A stretch of 64,000 nucleotides of DNA from Comamonadaceae bacterium (lineage in GTDB: Bacteria; Pseudomonadota; Gammaproteobacteria; Burkholderiales; Burkholderiaceae_C), in assembly GCA_947447975.1 (NCBI GenBank), contig CANFLU010000008.1, positions 29,026 to 93,025 of the forward strand, read 5' to 3'. The notes under the pieces are model-generated. The model searched no databases, had not been told where the DNA came from, and worked only from the letters and a program-made list of their open reading frames with translations. Below are positions 39,972 through 47,361 of this stretch, in pieces; the stretch's first letter is position 1, and each line of letters opens with the position of its first letter. Both the position numbers and the translations under genes were made by a program.

Positions 39972-41267
39972 TTATTTGAAAGAAATACCGCCCTTGACTG
40001 CAAGCGTTGTTGGATAACCGCCATATTGATCTACCACTGTCGAGTTCGCGCCAGTCGACAGGCCACCCTGAGTCAATACCGAAGCACCGCCATTAGCTTG
40101 AAAGTCAACTTGCGAGATTGCCGAGATACCTAATGCGGCGCTTGCTGTTGTGATGCCGGTGCCACAATCTTGGCTCACAGAAAAACTACTTAACGACAAG
40201 GTGTAGTTTGTGTCACTTGCAGATGTCAACGGCATTACTTTAAGTAGCTTCAAGTTACAAGCAGCGCCTCCTACCGAGTAATATTTACCGAGTGTGAGCA
40301 ACACAGCGACATTGTGGTTGGTGTTTGCAAAGAACTCGGGATTGGCACCCAATGTGAAGTTCATTTTTGTCTGTGTTGTAGCGGTTACACCGGCCGTATT
40401 TGCCGTCGCACTGATATCGGTCACATTTGGCGCCTGAACAAAAATACCTGTGTATTGTCCGGTTGGAGCAGAAGGTACGCTGTAGTAATAGTAGAAGCGG
40501 CTATTTGCAGCAGTAACCGTTGGCACCAAATCTGCGCCACCCCCGCAAACTGGCGATCCACCACCGCAATTCCAATTATCTAGGCTGCTACCACTGTAGC
40601 CACCAAATTTGCCTGCCTCAACCGTGCGGTTGTTGGCACCGAAGCCAGTGGAAAATGCCAACACGGCCGGAGGAGTAACCGTCGAGGCCGCACTTGTGCC
40701 CGATGCATAGGCGGAGTTGCCAGCCTGCGATGCCGTCAGCGAACAAGCAGATCCCCCACTTACGAAGGTGACGACGCTGCCGGCGACGGTACAAATGCTT
40801 GGTGTAGAAGACGCAAAAGTAAAGGTCGTCAAATTCGAGCTTGAAGTTGCGCTGAGCGTGGCAGTATCACCCACGGTAGCAGTTGCTGGTGCGTTAAAGG
40901 TAATTGTTTGCCGGTTCAAAGGAGTAACGGACGAAGCAGCACTTGTAGCCGATGCGTACGTAGCATCGCCCGCCTGCGAGGCCGTTAACGAGCATGCCGA
41001 TCCTCCGGTCACGAACGATACGGTGTTCCCACTCACAGTACAAATACTAGGAGTGGAAGAAGCGAAGGTAAACGTTGTCAAACCGGAGCTCGCGGTCGCA
41101 GTCAGAGTTGCAGTGCCCCCTGCAGTCGCAGTTGATGGGGCGCTAAACGTGATTGTTTGCTGGATCAATGCCGGCGGCGTGGAACTACCCCCACCACAAG
41201 CCGAAAGAATCAATGCTGACACGGCAGCGCCGGCCAGCAGGGTGAATGAATGACGCGAGATTTGCAC
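39972..41267 (-). CDS. Ig-like-repeat lipoprotein of the glucan regulon
   Basis: A lipoprotein of 431 residues. The GTG at 41267 is chosen because AGGAGG lies seven bases before it and the signal peptide begins there (lipobox L-S-A-C, Cys ~23). Two nearly identical ~80-residue Ig-like repeats follow, then a ~240-residue domain rich in aromatics, glycine and paired cysteines that I do not recognise. A perfect TGAAAGCGCTTTCA operator and the GGGAAAACCCTAG-like element lie upstream and an intrinsic terminator downstream, so this is its own unit within the beta-glucan regulon. A surface glucan-binding role is a good guess; no enzyme motif is visible. Confidence 0.8.
   Translation of the reverse strand: MQISRHSFTLLAGAAVSALILSACGGGSSTPPALIQQTITFSAPSTATAGGTATLTATASSGLTTFTFASSTPSICTVSGNTVSFVTGGSACSLTASQAGDATYASATSAASSVTPLNRQTITFNAPATATVGDTATLSATSSSNLTTFTFASSTPSICTVAGSVVTFVSGGSACSLTASQAGNSAYASGTSAASTVTPPAVLAFSTGFGANNRTVEAGKFGGYSGSSLDNWNCGGGSPVCGGGADLVPTVTAANSRFYYYYSVPSAPTGQYTGIFVQAPNVTDISATANTAGVTATTQTKMNFTLGANPEFFANTNHNVAVLLTLGKYYSVGGAACNLKLLKVMPLTSASDTNYTLSLSSFSVSQDCGTGITTASAALGISAISQVDFQANGGASVLTQGGLSTGANSTVVDQYGGYPTTLAVKGGISFK
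40678..41166 (-). repeat. two tandem ~240-base coding repeats (Ig-like domains)
   Basis: The lipoprotein gene contains two adjacent copies (about 40924-41166 and 40678-40913) encoding Q-T-I-T-F ... F-A-S-S-T-P-S-I-C-T-V ... G-G-S-A-C-S-L-T-A-S-Q-A-G. Protein identity is very high, yet third codon positions differ in many places, so the duplication is not brand new. Confidence 0.8.
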
Positions 41268-41306
41268 GATGTTGCCTCCTATGGCGTTTGAGAAAGAGAT
41301 GGACTG

Positions 41307-41323
41307 GCGCTTTGTGAAAGCGC
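41307..41323. repeat. inside-out operator-like inverted repeat
   Basis: GCGCTTT (41307-41313) and AAAGCGC (41317-41323) are separated by GTG. These are the operator half-sites in reversed order, immediately downstream (minus sense) of the perfect operator at 41328-41341. It may be an auxiliary binding site or a hairpin in the leader. Confidence 0.4.
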
Positions 41324-41327
41324 AGTC

Positions 41328-41341
41328 TGAAAGCGCTTTCA
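41328..41341. promoter_or_regulatory. LacI-family operator upstream of the regulon lipoprotein
   Basis: A perfect 14-base palindrome TGAAAGCGCTTTCA with the central CG typical of LacI-family operators, 61 bases upstream of the lipoprotein start codon at 41267. Identical to the sites at 45785, 45934 and 56195. Confidence 0.85.
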
Positions 41342-41383
41342 CAGATGTTACGGTGTGTTGAAAGGGCTTGCAAGATTTTTTTC

Positions 41384-41396
41384 CTAGGACTTTCCC
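41384..41396 (-). promoter_or_regulatory. GGGAAAACCCTAG-like element, copy 1
   Basis: On the minus strand the bases read GGGAAAGTCCTAG, inside the larger near-palindrome CCTAGGGAAAGTCCTAGG (41383-41400). It lies 43 bases upstream of the operator in the same orientation as the gene. A matching element accompanies each of the four perfect operators; it may be an activator site. Confidence 0.5.
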
Positions 41397-41451
41397 TAGG
41401 TTTTATGGGTTTTTTTGCAAAGTTGCGGGCAAAAGCCCGGCCCTGAGGCAT

Positions 41452-43371
41452 TTAGGGCTTGCTGAAGTAAATCTGGTCCACCAATGCGCTAAATGCTGGC
41501 GTACCGCCCACCGCTTCGATGCTGAAGGGGATGGTGACCGGCGCTTGGGCGGCGGCGCCGAACTCGGTTAGTGGGATGGTGATGTCTTGCCAGGCCGTGG
41601 TGGACTGGAGTTTGGATGCCAGGGGTACTGAACCGACGGTGCCGGTACCCGCGATGCGCACGCGGACAAACTGCGCGGCGCTGGTGGTTTTGATTTTGAA
41701 GTGCAACTGGGCGTAGGCGCTCAGATCCTGGCTGGCACCCAGTAGCTGCCAGCCGGCGCCATCGCGGCTCAGGCTAAAGCTGATGGCGTGGCTGCCCTCA
41801 AACGCGTCGGTTTGCACTTCCTGCGCCACGCCGCCCACATAGACCTGCGGCGCGCTGGTGCCAACCCATGTACCGCCGAAAGGGATGTCGGCATACACCC
41901 CCAGGGTCGCCGGTGCCGCAAGCGGGTTGCCGCCTGTCGGGGTGCTGGCGACGGGTACGGGGAATGGCACGGTCGTCTGCGTGGGGTAGCTACCGGTGCT
42001 ACCGCTGGTGCTCCAGGGCATGCTGAGGTAGGAGTCGAAGTCGTTGCCATTGACCACCAGCTTCAAGGCGGGCCCGCTGAGCTTGCTCAGCTCTAGGCGG
42101 ATGGTCTCGTTGCTCAGGCTTTGGGCAGCAATGCCGGTGAAGTTAAAGCGGGTGCTGTGGTTGCCGCTGCCGCTGGTGAAGAGGTCGACCTGGGCTTCGC
42201 CGAGCAGGGTTTCCGTGGCGTCGGAGCGGCGGCGGTAAATGCGCGCGCGCACCGGGGCAGAGCCGGACGGTGCCAGCGTCCATACCTGCGCCGCCCAGGC
42301 GCCGGCGTCAAAGCTTCCGCTTAGATAGGGGGTGTACCAAGACAAAGCCGTTTCGGCCAGGGTGACCAGGGGTTGCGCACCCGTGGTGGTGCCAGCGGCG
42401 GCGGAGAGTTTGGGGTCGCCGCCCAAATGCCATACCGAGGGCAAGCCCGCCGCGCTGCCTTTGGCGGGCCAGGGGCGGGTGTAGTGGCGCACATAGTCGA
42501 TGGCATAGGTTTGCGGAAAAACCGTCGTGCTGTTGGCCCAGCCGCCCCAGTTGCCGCCCACGGCGAGGTTCAGCAAGATGAAGTATGGTTTGTGAAACTC
42601 CTCCATATCGGGCGTGATCAGGCGGGTGCCAAAGGCCACGCCATCGATGTACCAGGTAAAGCTTTGCGGCGTCCAGTCCATGCGGTACACATGGAAGTCG
42701 TCGCTGAGTTGGGTGGCGTTGCGGTAGCCGATGCTCAAGGCAGGGTTGTAGTTGGCGGCGTTGAGGTAGTGCAAGGTACCGTAGGTGGTGTAGTCGCTGG
42801 CGTTGCCGGTGGAGCCACCAATCATTTCCATGATGTCGATCTCGCCGCATGCGGGCCAGTTGACCGTGCCGCCATACAGGCCCCAGGAATTGCAGCTATT
42901 GCCCAACAGCCAGAAGGCCGGCCACATACCTTGGGTAGCCGGCAGTTTGGCGCGCATTTCAAAGCGGCCGTAGGTAAAACTTTGTTTACGCGAAGTTTGA
43001 ATGCGCGCAGAGGTATAGGGTGCATCGCCTGCGGTTTCCCGCTTGGCAGTGATGGTGAGTAGACCGCCAGCGACCACGGCGTTTTGCGCTTTGTAGTACT
43101 GAGATTCGCTATTGCCCCAACCGCCCGAGCCCAGATCCGCCGTCCAGACCGTGCTGTCCAGGCTATTGCCGTTGAACTCGTCGCGCCAATCTAGTACCCA
43201 GTCGTCTGCTGGCACGGTGGGTGCAGGCGTCTGCACAGATCCACTGGGCGGTGTTTGCTGCGCATTGGCGGCGGGAGGGTTGGTCACGGTATCCGTACCG
43301 CCGCCGCATGCGCTCAAGAACGTCAGGCTGAGGCAAAGCGCCAGGCGTGCGCTTGAGGGATGCAATGTCAT
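41452..43371 (-). CDS. GH16 endo-beta-1,3-glucanase lipoprotein
   Basis: A protein of 639 residues with a lipoprotein signal (L-S-A-C, Cys22). The GH16 domain (~55-300) begins D-W-R-D-E-F-N-G and contains the catalytic motif E177-I-D-I-M-E182, with the W-P-A-F-W-L-L-G segment and the terminal Y-x-I-D-Y-V-R-H-Y strand. This is the laminarinase type. An unassigned beta-rich region (~310-470) and a C-terminal jelly-roll-like module (~495-639) ending V-D-Q-I-Y-F-S-K follow; the latter resembles the C-terminus of the GH17 protein at 47362. It has no own operator and follows the GH81 gene by 85 bases, so probably one operon. The ATG at 43371 is chosen over a GTG at 43419. Confidence 0.9.
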   Translation of the reverse strand: MTLHPSSARLALCLSLTFLSACGGGTDTVTNPPAANAQQTPPSGSVQTPAPTVPADDWVLDWRDEFNGNSLDSTVWTADLGSGGWGNSESQYYKAQNAVVAGGLLTITAKRETAGDAPYTSARIQTSRKQSFTYGRFEMRAKLPATQGMWPAFWLLGNSCNSWGLYGGTVNWPACGEIDIMEMIGGSTGNASDYTTYGTLHYLNAANYNPALSIGYRNATQLSDDFHVYRMDWTPQSFTWYIDGVAFGTRLITPDMEEFHKPYFILLNLAVGGNWGGWANSTTVFPQTYAIDYVRHYTRPWPAKGSAAGLPSVWHLGGDPKLSAAAGTTTGAQPLVTLAETALSWYTPYLSGSFDAGAWAAQVWTLAPSGSAPVRARIYRRRSDATETLLGEAQVDLFTSGSGNHSTRFNFTGIAAQSLSNETIRLELSKLSGPALKLVVNGNDFDSYLSMPWSTSGSTGSYPTQTTVPFPVPVASTPTGGNPLAAPATLGVYADIPFGGTWVGTSAPQVYVGGVAQEVQTDAFEGSHAISFSLSRDGAGWQLLGASQDLSAYAQLHFKIKTTSAAQFVRVRIAGTGTVGSVPLASKLQSTTAWQDITIPLTEFGAAAQAPVTIPFSIEAVGGTPAFSALVDQIYFSKP

Positions 43372-43456
43372 TCCATGCTTTCGTGAATGGTCACAGGGGC
43401 TGCCCCAATGACAGTCCACGATGGGGGTCTAGGCCAGCCCCCGTTGGCATGGCGGA

Positions 43457-45721
43457 TTACTGCGTGCTACCCAGCGTGCGCGGCGCCACTTGCAGGCTTT
43501 TGCCATCGCTAAACAACACCGTCAGGGGCTGTGCGCCGGGGTTGTAGGCGAGGTAGGTTTTGCTGCCGTCTGCGCGTTGGAATACGCTGTAGAGCGTGGT
43601 GTTGGCGGTGGTTGCAAAGTCAGGCGTGCCCATGGCTTGCAGGCTGAGCATCCAGTGCAGCGCGTGGCTGCGGGTGTCGCCCAGCTCAAAAGAGCCCCAT
43701 CGGTCCCACATGGCCAAAGCCGCCTGCGGGTCGGCGGTGGCCATGTATTTGGCAAACAGGTCTTGCCAAATGTCTATGGGCTTGGCGGCTTTGCCACGCG
43801 CGGCAAAGACTTCGGTTTCCGGTTTGAGCGTGGCCAGGCTGCGCTTCACAAAAGCCCCATCGCGCCCCAAGTAGGTGGACGCGGTGGTGATGGGAAGCAG
43901 ATTGATGCCTTTGATTTGGCGCGGCTCGTCAATCCACCAAGTGTTGTGCGCGTACTTGCCGCCAAACAGCATGCTGGTTTCCACGTTTTTGTATTCGGGT
44001 GGGAATACCAGGCGGTGGATATCAAACCAGTAGTAATTGATGGCCTCGATCTCGGAGGTGTAGAGGTAGATGCCCAGGTCACGCAAGGCTTTGTCGCCGG
44101 TGACTTCGGCCCACAAAATCAGGCCCGCCCAAGCGTTAATGGCCTCGGAGGACGACTCTTGGTTATTGCCGAATGGGCCCAGGCCGATACCAGAGGCCCA
44201 GGAGTGGCCTTCGTAGGGGTCAAAGTTGCGCACAAAGGGAAAATCTGCTGCACCCCGGCGCGGGGTGGCGATGTCTGCCACGAGCAAGTCCACCATGCCG
44301 CCCCACTGCGCTTTAGAAGCCCATTGCGGGTCGCGCAGCGCGATTTCGGCCATGGTGCGTATCCAGTAGCCGTAGTGGAAATGGTGGTCGTTCATTTGCT
44401 CGACCGCAAAATATTCTTCGGGGTAGGACGCGACCGTGCCTTGCGCTTTGTCGTAGTGAAAATAGGTTTTGTTGTCGTTACCGGAAAACCATTGTTCGAT
44501 GCGCGTTTTCATGTGCTTGAGTAGCTGGTCGCGCGCGTCCAGGTCACCCTGCTGCTCGACCACGTCCATCAGCTTGGATATACGTTGCAAGCCTTTGCCT
44601 TGCCAGTAAGGACCCACGCCTATTTCCAACATCATGCGCCGGGCGTTGCGCACATCGGTTTTCATGAGATCGCGCAATTCAGCGCTGCGGGTTTGCTCGG
44701 GCACGCCGGGCCAAAAAGGTACAAAGCCGTTGTAGGTGCGCGTGAGTTCAAATTGCTTGGCGGCCAGCAGCTTGATAGGCCCGCGCAGGGTTTCAAACGC
44801 AGGGCCGAGCTTGCCTTGCAAGGCGCTGTTGTTGTGCCACTGGTGGGGGAACAAACCCAAAAGTGGCGGCACATCCGGCCCTTCCATGCTGCGCGCGGTA
44901 GCGATAAAGGTGCTGCGCACGCGGCTGGCGGCTTCGTCAAACTGCCAGTCCACCCGCGTGTCCTGCAAAAACGCATAAGCATGGCGGGTGAATAAATCCA
45001 AGGTAGTTGCGCTGTCGTCCGGCAATGCCGCGGCCGAGGCGTAGCCTTTGCCTTCGGGCAAGTGGCCTATCCATTCCGTGCCTGAAACTTGTTCCCAGCG
45101 CACGCCGCTGGGGCCGAACAAGGCATAAGACTTGCCCTTGAGGCGCAAAGCCAATACCCGCGCGTCCGCATGCGGCACGCGGGTGGCCGCAAAGGGCAAT
45201 TGCAGGCGCACATTGCCTTTGGGGATTTGCAAAGAGACATAGGGGCTGCCGTGGGCCACGGTGGCGGTCATGGCAGCATCGTTGGGGCCCCAGGCGATGT
45301 CGATGGCCCAGTCGCTGGCATTTGCCAGCTTGGGGCGCTCCAGCGTGACGCCGGTGGGCGAGAGCAGCAAGCCGTCTTGGTGGGGGTAATGGATTTCCAC
45401 GTCGCGCCGCTCGGTGGGCACTGCCGTTTTGCTTGGCAACGCAAACTCGATACCTGCATTACTGGGCAATATCGTTAAGGGATGGGCAAACAAGACTTCG
45501 GGCTTGTCGCTATAGACCAGGGCCGAATACCACTGGTTGCTCGGCGCGGCGCGCTTGAGCATCGCCGGCGTGCGGTAAGGCGCGGCGGGCACCACCCGGT
45601 CCGCCGCCTTGGGCGCGAGGGTGTAGGCACCCGCCCCGGCTTTGACGGTCTGTGCCTGCACGGCAACAGAGGCGGCGCAGGCGCAAAGCAAACCAAGGCA
45701 CAAGGGGCGGATAGACGGCAT
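43457..45721 (-). CDS. GH81 endo-beta-1,3-glucanase, secreted
   Basis: A protein of 754 residues with a signal peptide (1-~23, A-V-Q-A-Q). GH81 hallmarks: N-Q-W-Y-S-A-L near the N-terminus, N-D-H-H-F-H-Y-G-Y, R-N-F-D-P-Y-E-G-H-S-W-A-S-G and N-N-Q-E-S-S-S-E-A with the candidate catalytic acids Glu522 and Glu526. The enzyme cuts beta-1,3-glucan chains by an inverting mechanism. It has no added binding module. The operator at 45785 lies 64 bases upstream of the start, and AGGAAA precedes the ATG. Type II secretion across the outer membrane is likely given the adjacent gsp operon, but not proven. Confidence 0.93.
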   Translation of the reverse strand: MPSIRPLCLGLLCACAASVAVQAQTVKAGAGAYTLAPKAADRVVPAAPYRTPAMLKRAAPSNQWYSALVYSDKPEVLFAHPLTILPSNAGIEFALPSKTAVPTERRDVEIHYPHQDGLLLSPTGVTLERPKLANASDWAIDIAWGPNDAAMTATVAHGSPYVSLQIPKGNVRLQLPFAATRVPHADARVLALRLKGKSYALFGPSGVRWEQVSGTEWIGHLPEGKGYASAAALPDDSATTLDLFTRHAYAFLQDTRVDWQFDEAASRVRSTFIATARSMEGPDVPPLLGLFPHQWHNNSALQGKLGPAFETLRGPIKLLAAKQFELTRTYNGFVPFWPGVPEQTRSAELRDLMKTDVRNARRMMLEIGVGPYWQGKGLQRISKLMDVVEQQGDLDARDQLLKHMKTRIEQWFSGNDNKTYFHYDKAQGTVASYPEEYFAVEQMNDHHFHYGYWIRTMAEIALRDPQWASKAQWGGMVDLLVADIATPRRGAADFPFVRNFDPYEGHSWASGIGLGPFGNNQESSSEAINAWAGLILWAEVTGDKALRDLGIYLYTSEIEAINYYWFDIHRLVFPPEYKNVETSMLFGGKYAHNTWWIDEPRQIKGINLLPITTASTYLGRDGAFVKRSLATLKPETEVFAARGKAAKPIDIWQDLFAKYMATADPQAALAMWDRWGSFELGDTRSHALHWMLSLQAMGTPDFATTANTTLYSVFQRADGSKTYLAYNPGAQPLTVLFSDGKSLQVAPRTLGSTQ

Positions 45722-45784
45722 GGGTTTCCTGTTCCGGGCAAGCGCGCGGGCTTGTCCAACGATGGGTTTTTACCGTAGCGATTA

Positions 45785-45798
45785 TGAAAGCGCTTTCA
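45785..45798. promoter_or_regulatory. LacI-family operator for the GH81-GH16 operon
   Basis: A perfect TGAAAGCGCTTTCA palindrome (flanked to ATGAAAGCGCTTTCAT) 64 bases upstream of the GH81 start, on the GH81-proximal side of the 248-base divergent region. Confidence 0.87.
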
Positions 45799-45809
45799 TA
45801 GATCCGGAA

Positions 45810-45822
45810 CTAGGGTTTTCCA
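45810..45822 (-). promoter_or_regulatory. GGGAAAACCCTAG-like element, copy 2
   Basis: Minus-strand reading TGGAAAACCCTAG, 12 of 13 matches to the consensus of the four copies. It lies 11 bases upstream of the GH81 operator, closer than in the other three promoters. Confidence 0.5.
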
Positions 45823-45881
45823 TAGGTTTGGTGGCCTCTGCGTCTGCACCACAATGCAGGCGGCTTTTTCGCGGCAAGCAA

Positions 45882-45894
45882 GGGGAAACCCTAG
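45882..45894 (+). promoter_or_regulatory. GGGAAAACCCTAG-like element, copy 3
   Basis: Plus-strand reading GGGGAAACCCTAG, 12 of 13 matches, 39 bases upstream of the operator of the porin-GH17-GH30 operon and in the same orientation as that operon. Confidence 0.55.
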
Positions 45895-45933
45895 TTTGTT
45901 GAGCGCCCCGAAACGCGCAGCATGCCATTAGAA

Positions 45934-45947
45934 TGAAAGCGCTTTCA
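45934..45947. promoter_or_regulatory. LacI-family operator for the porin-GH17-GH30 operon
   Basis: A perfect TGAAAGCGCTTTCA palindrome ending 22 bases before the porin start codon, where bound repressor would block transcription. Confidence 0.87.
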
Positions 45948-45969
45948 TACCTTTAGGCACACCCCTACC

Positions 45970-47337
45970 ATGAGCATTTCAAGCAAATCCCTCCCCTGGC
46001 GCCTGAGCGGCACGCGATTGGCCCTGGCCAGTGCGCTGCTAGCGTGGTCCGCCTCCAGCTACGCCATTGATTTCGGCCCCGACGGCATGTTCAGCCTGAC
46101 CGGCTTTGCCAAGATGGAAACCGCCATGAGCAGTAACCAATGCAAGGACTGTGCGCTCTTCCCACTGGAAGACAAGCAGCGCATTTGGGCCGACGAGTTG
46201 GTCAATGGCAAAGAATACAAAACGATGGCGCAGACCACCATCTTGTTCCAGCCCTGGCTGGGCGCCAAGTACAACCTAGGCCAGGGCTATACCGCCAGTG
46301 CATTGCTCAGCCAGCGCTTTCGTGGCGGCGGCGGCAGTGTGGCCGATTCGCTCAAGTCCATCGACAGGGATATGGCGTTTGATCCGAAGATTTGGTACGA
46401 AAAAAATATGGCCATTAGCCACGAGGACTATGGACGCGTCGCGCTTGGCAGCATGACGGCGCGCGGCTGGGCGGTGGCGGACTACCCCTACGGCACCAAC
46501 ATCGGCCTGTCCAATGAATGGGCAGGCAGCGGTGCCGGTTACGGCATGCTGGGCAATGCCATTCGTGTCACCACACGCCCATTAGATGTGTTCAATGGTG
46601 ACCTGGTGCTGGAAGCCTCTATCGACCAGGGCAACACTGGATTCACCAAAAACAAACCCTTGCTCATCGAGCTGTATGCGCAATACCACCAGGGCGACTT
46701 GGTCATCGATGCGGTGTACCAAAACGCCAAGAACGGCAAACCCATGGCCTGGGGCCATGGGCCATTTAGCGCCTTGACCGATTCAGCGAGCGATGACAGC
46801 TTGCTTACCACGGGCGCGGACCAAAGCATAACCATGGCGATGGCGCGCTACCAACTGACCTCGCAAATCGAGCTGTCGGGCGGCGTGCGCGCCAACCGCT
46901 GGAGCGGTATGCGGGCGATTCAGCTATCGGCCGGAGCGCAAGGGCTTTGGAACAATATGTTTAACGTGGCCTGGGACACGACTGTGGGCGGCGTGGCCAA
47001 TCCGGGCTATGCAGCCACGTCGTTGGACCTCAGCGCCGGCGCCCGCTACCGCACCGGGCCCTGGACCGCCTCGGTCGGCCTGATTTACCTCGGCACCGCC
47101 ACGACCAGCAACCCTAGCGAGCGCGGCCAAAGCAATGACGCCACTGCCGCTACGGTGGGCCTGAACTATGACTACGGACAAGGGGTGCAGTTTTACAGTT
47201 TTGCAGGGATGAGCCACTTTGGCCGCATCGGCCTGTCGCCCATGTCCATGCCGGGCAACACCGCGTTTTGGGGGGTGGACTCCCGCGTGACGCAGGACGG
47301 TAATTGGTTTGGCGCTGGTGTGGTTTACACGTTTTAA
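45970..47337 (+). CDS. outer-membrane porin of the glucan locus
   Basis: A beta-barrel protein of 455 residues with a signal peptide (1-~32, S-S-Y-A-I). Alternating amphipathic strands fill the mature part, and the last residues V-V-Y-T-F end in a C-terminal Phe as outer-membrane proteins recognised by BamA do. It is not of the classic Burkholderiales OmpC-like type, and resembles substrate-specific porins of sugar loci. It opens the plus-strand operon with GH17 and GH30 and probably admits beta-glucan oligosaccharides to the periplasm. A C-K-D-C pair (~57-60) may form a disulfide. Confidence 0.82.
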   Translation: MSISSKSLPWRLSGTRLALASALLAWSASSYAIDFGPDGMFSLTGFAKMETAMSSNQCKDCALFPLEDKQRIWADELVNGKEYKTMAQTTILFQPWLGAKYNLGQGYTASALLSQRFRGGGGSVADSLKSIDRDMAFDPKIWYEKNMAISHEDYGRVALGSMTARGWAVADYPYGTNIGLSNEWAGSGAGYGMLGNAIRVTTRPLDVFNGDLVLEASIDQGNTGFTKNKPLLIELYAQYHQGDLVIDAVYQNAKNGKPMAWGHGPFSALTDSASDDSLLTTGADQSITMAMARYQLTSQIELSGGVRANRWSGMRAIQLSAGAQGLWNNMFNVAWDTTVGGVANPGYAATSLDLSAGARYRTGPWTASVGLIYLGTATTSNPSERGQSNDATAATVGLNYDYGQGVQFYSFAGMSHFGRIGLSPMSMPGNTAFWGVDSRVTQDGNWFGAGVVYTF

Positions 47338-47361
47338 GGCTTGAGAGCCCAAAGGTTTCCC

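Noticed and set aside
38826-40133. 435-codon plus-strand frame across gspG, gspH and the terminator
   Set aside because: Opposite to three supported features, including an intrinsic terminator; not protein-like.
43490-44524. 344-codon plus-strand frame inside the GH81 gene
   Set aside because: Exact antisense of a strongly recognised glycoside hydrolase; no recognisable protein features.
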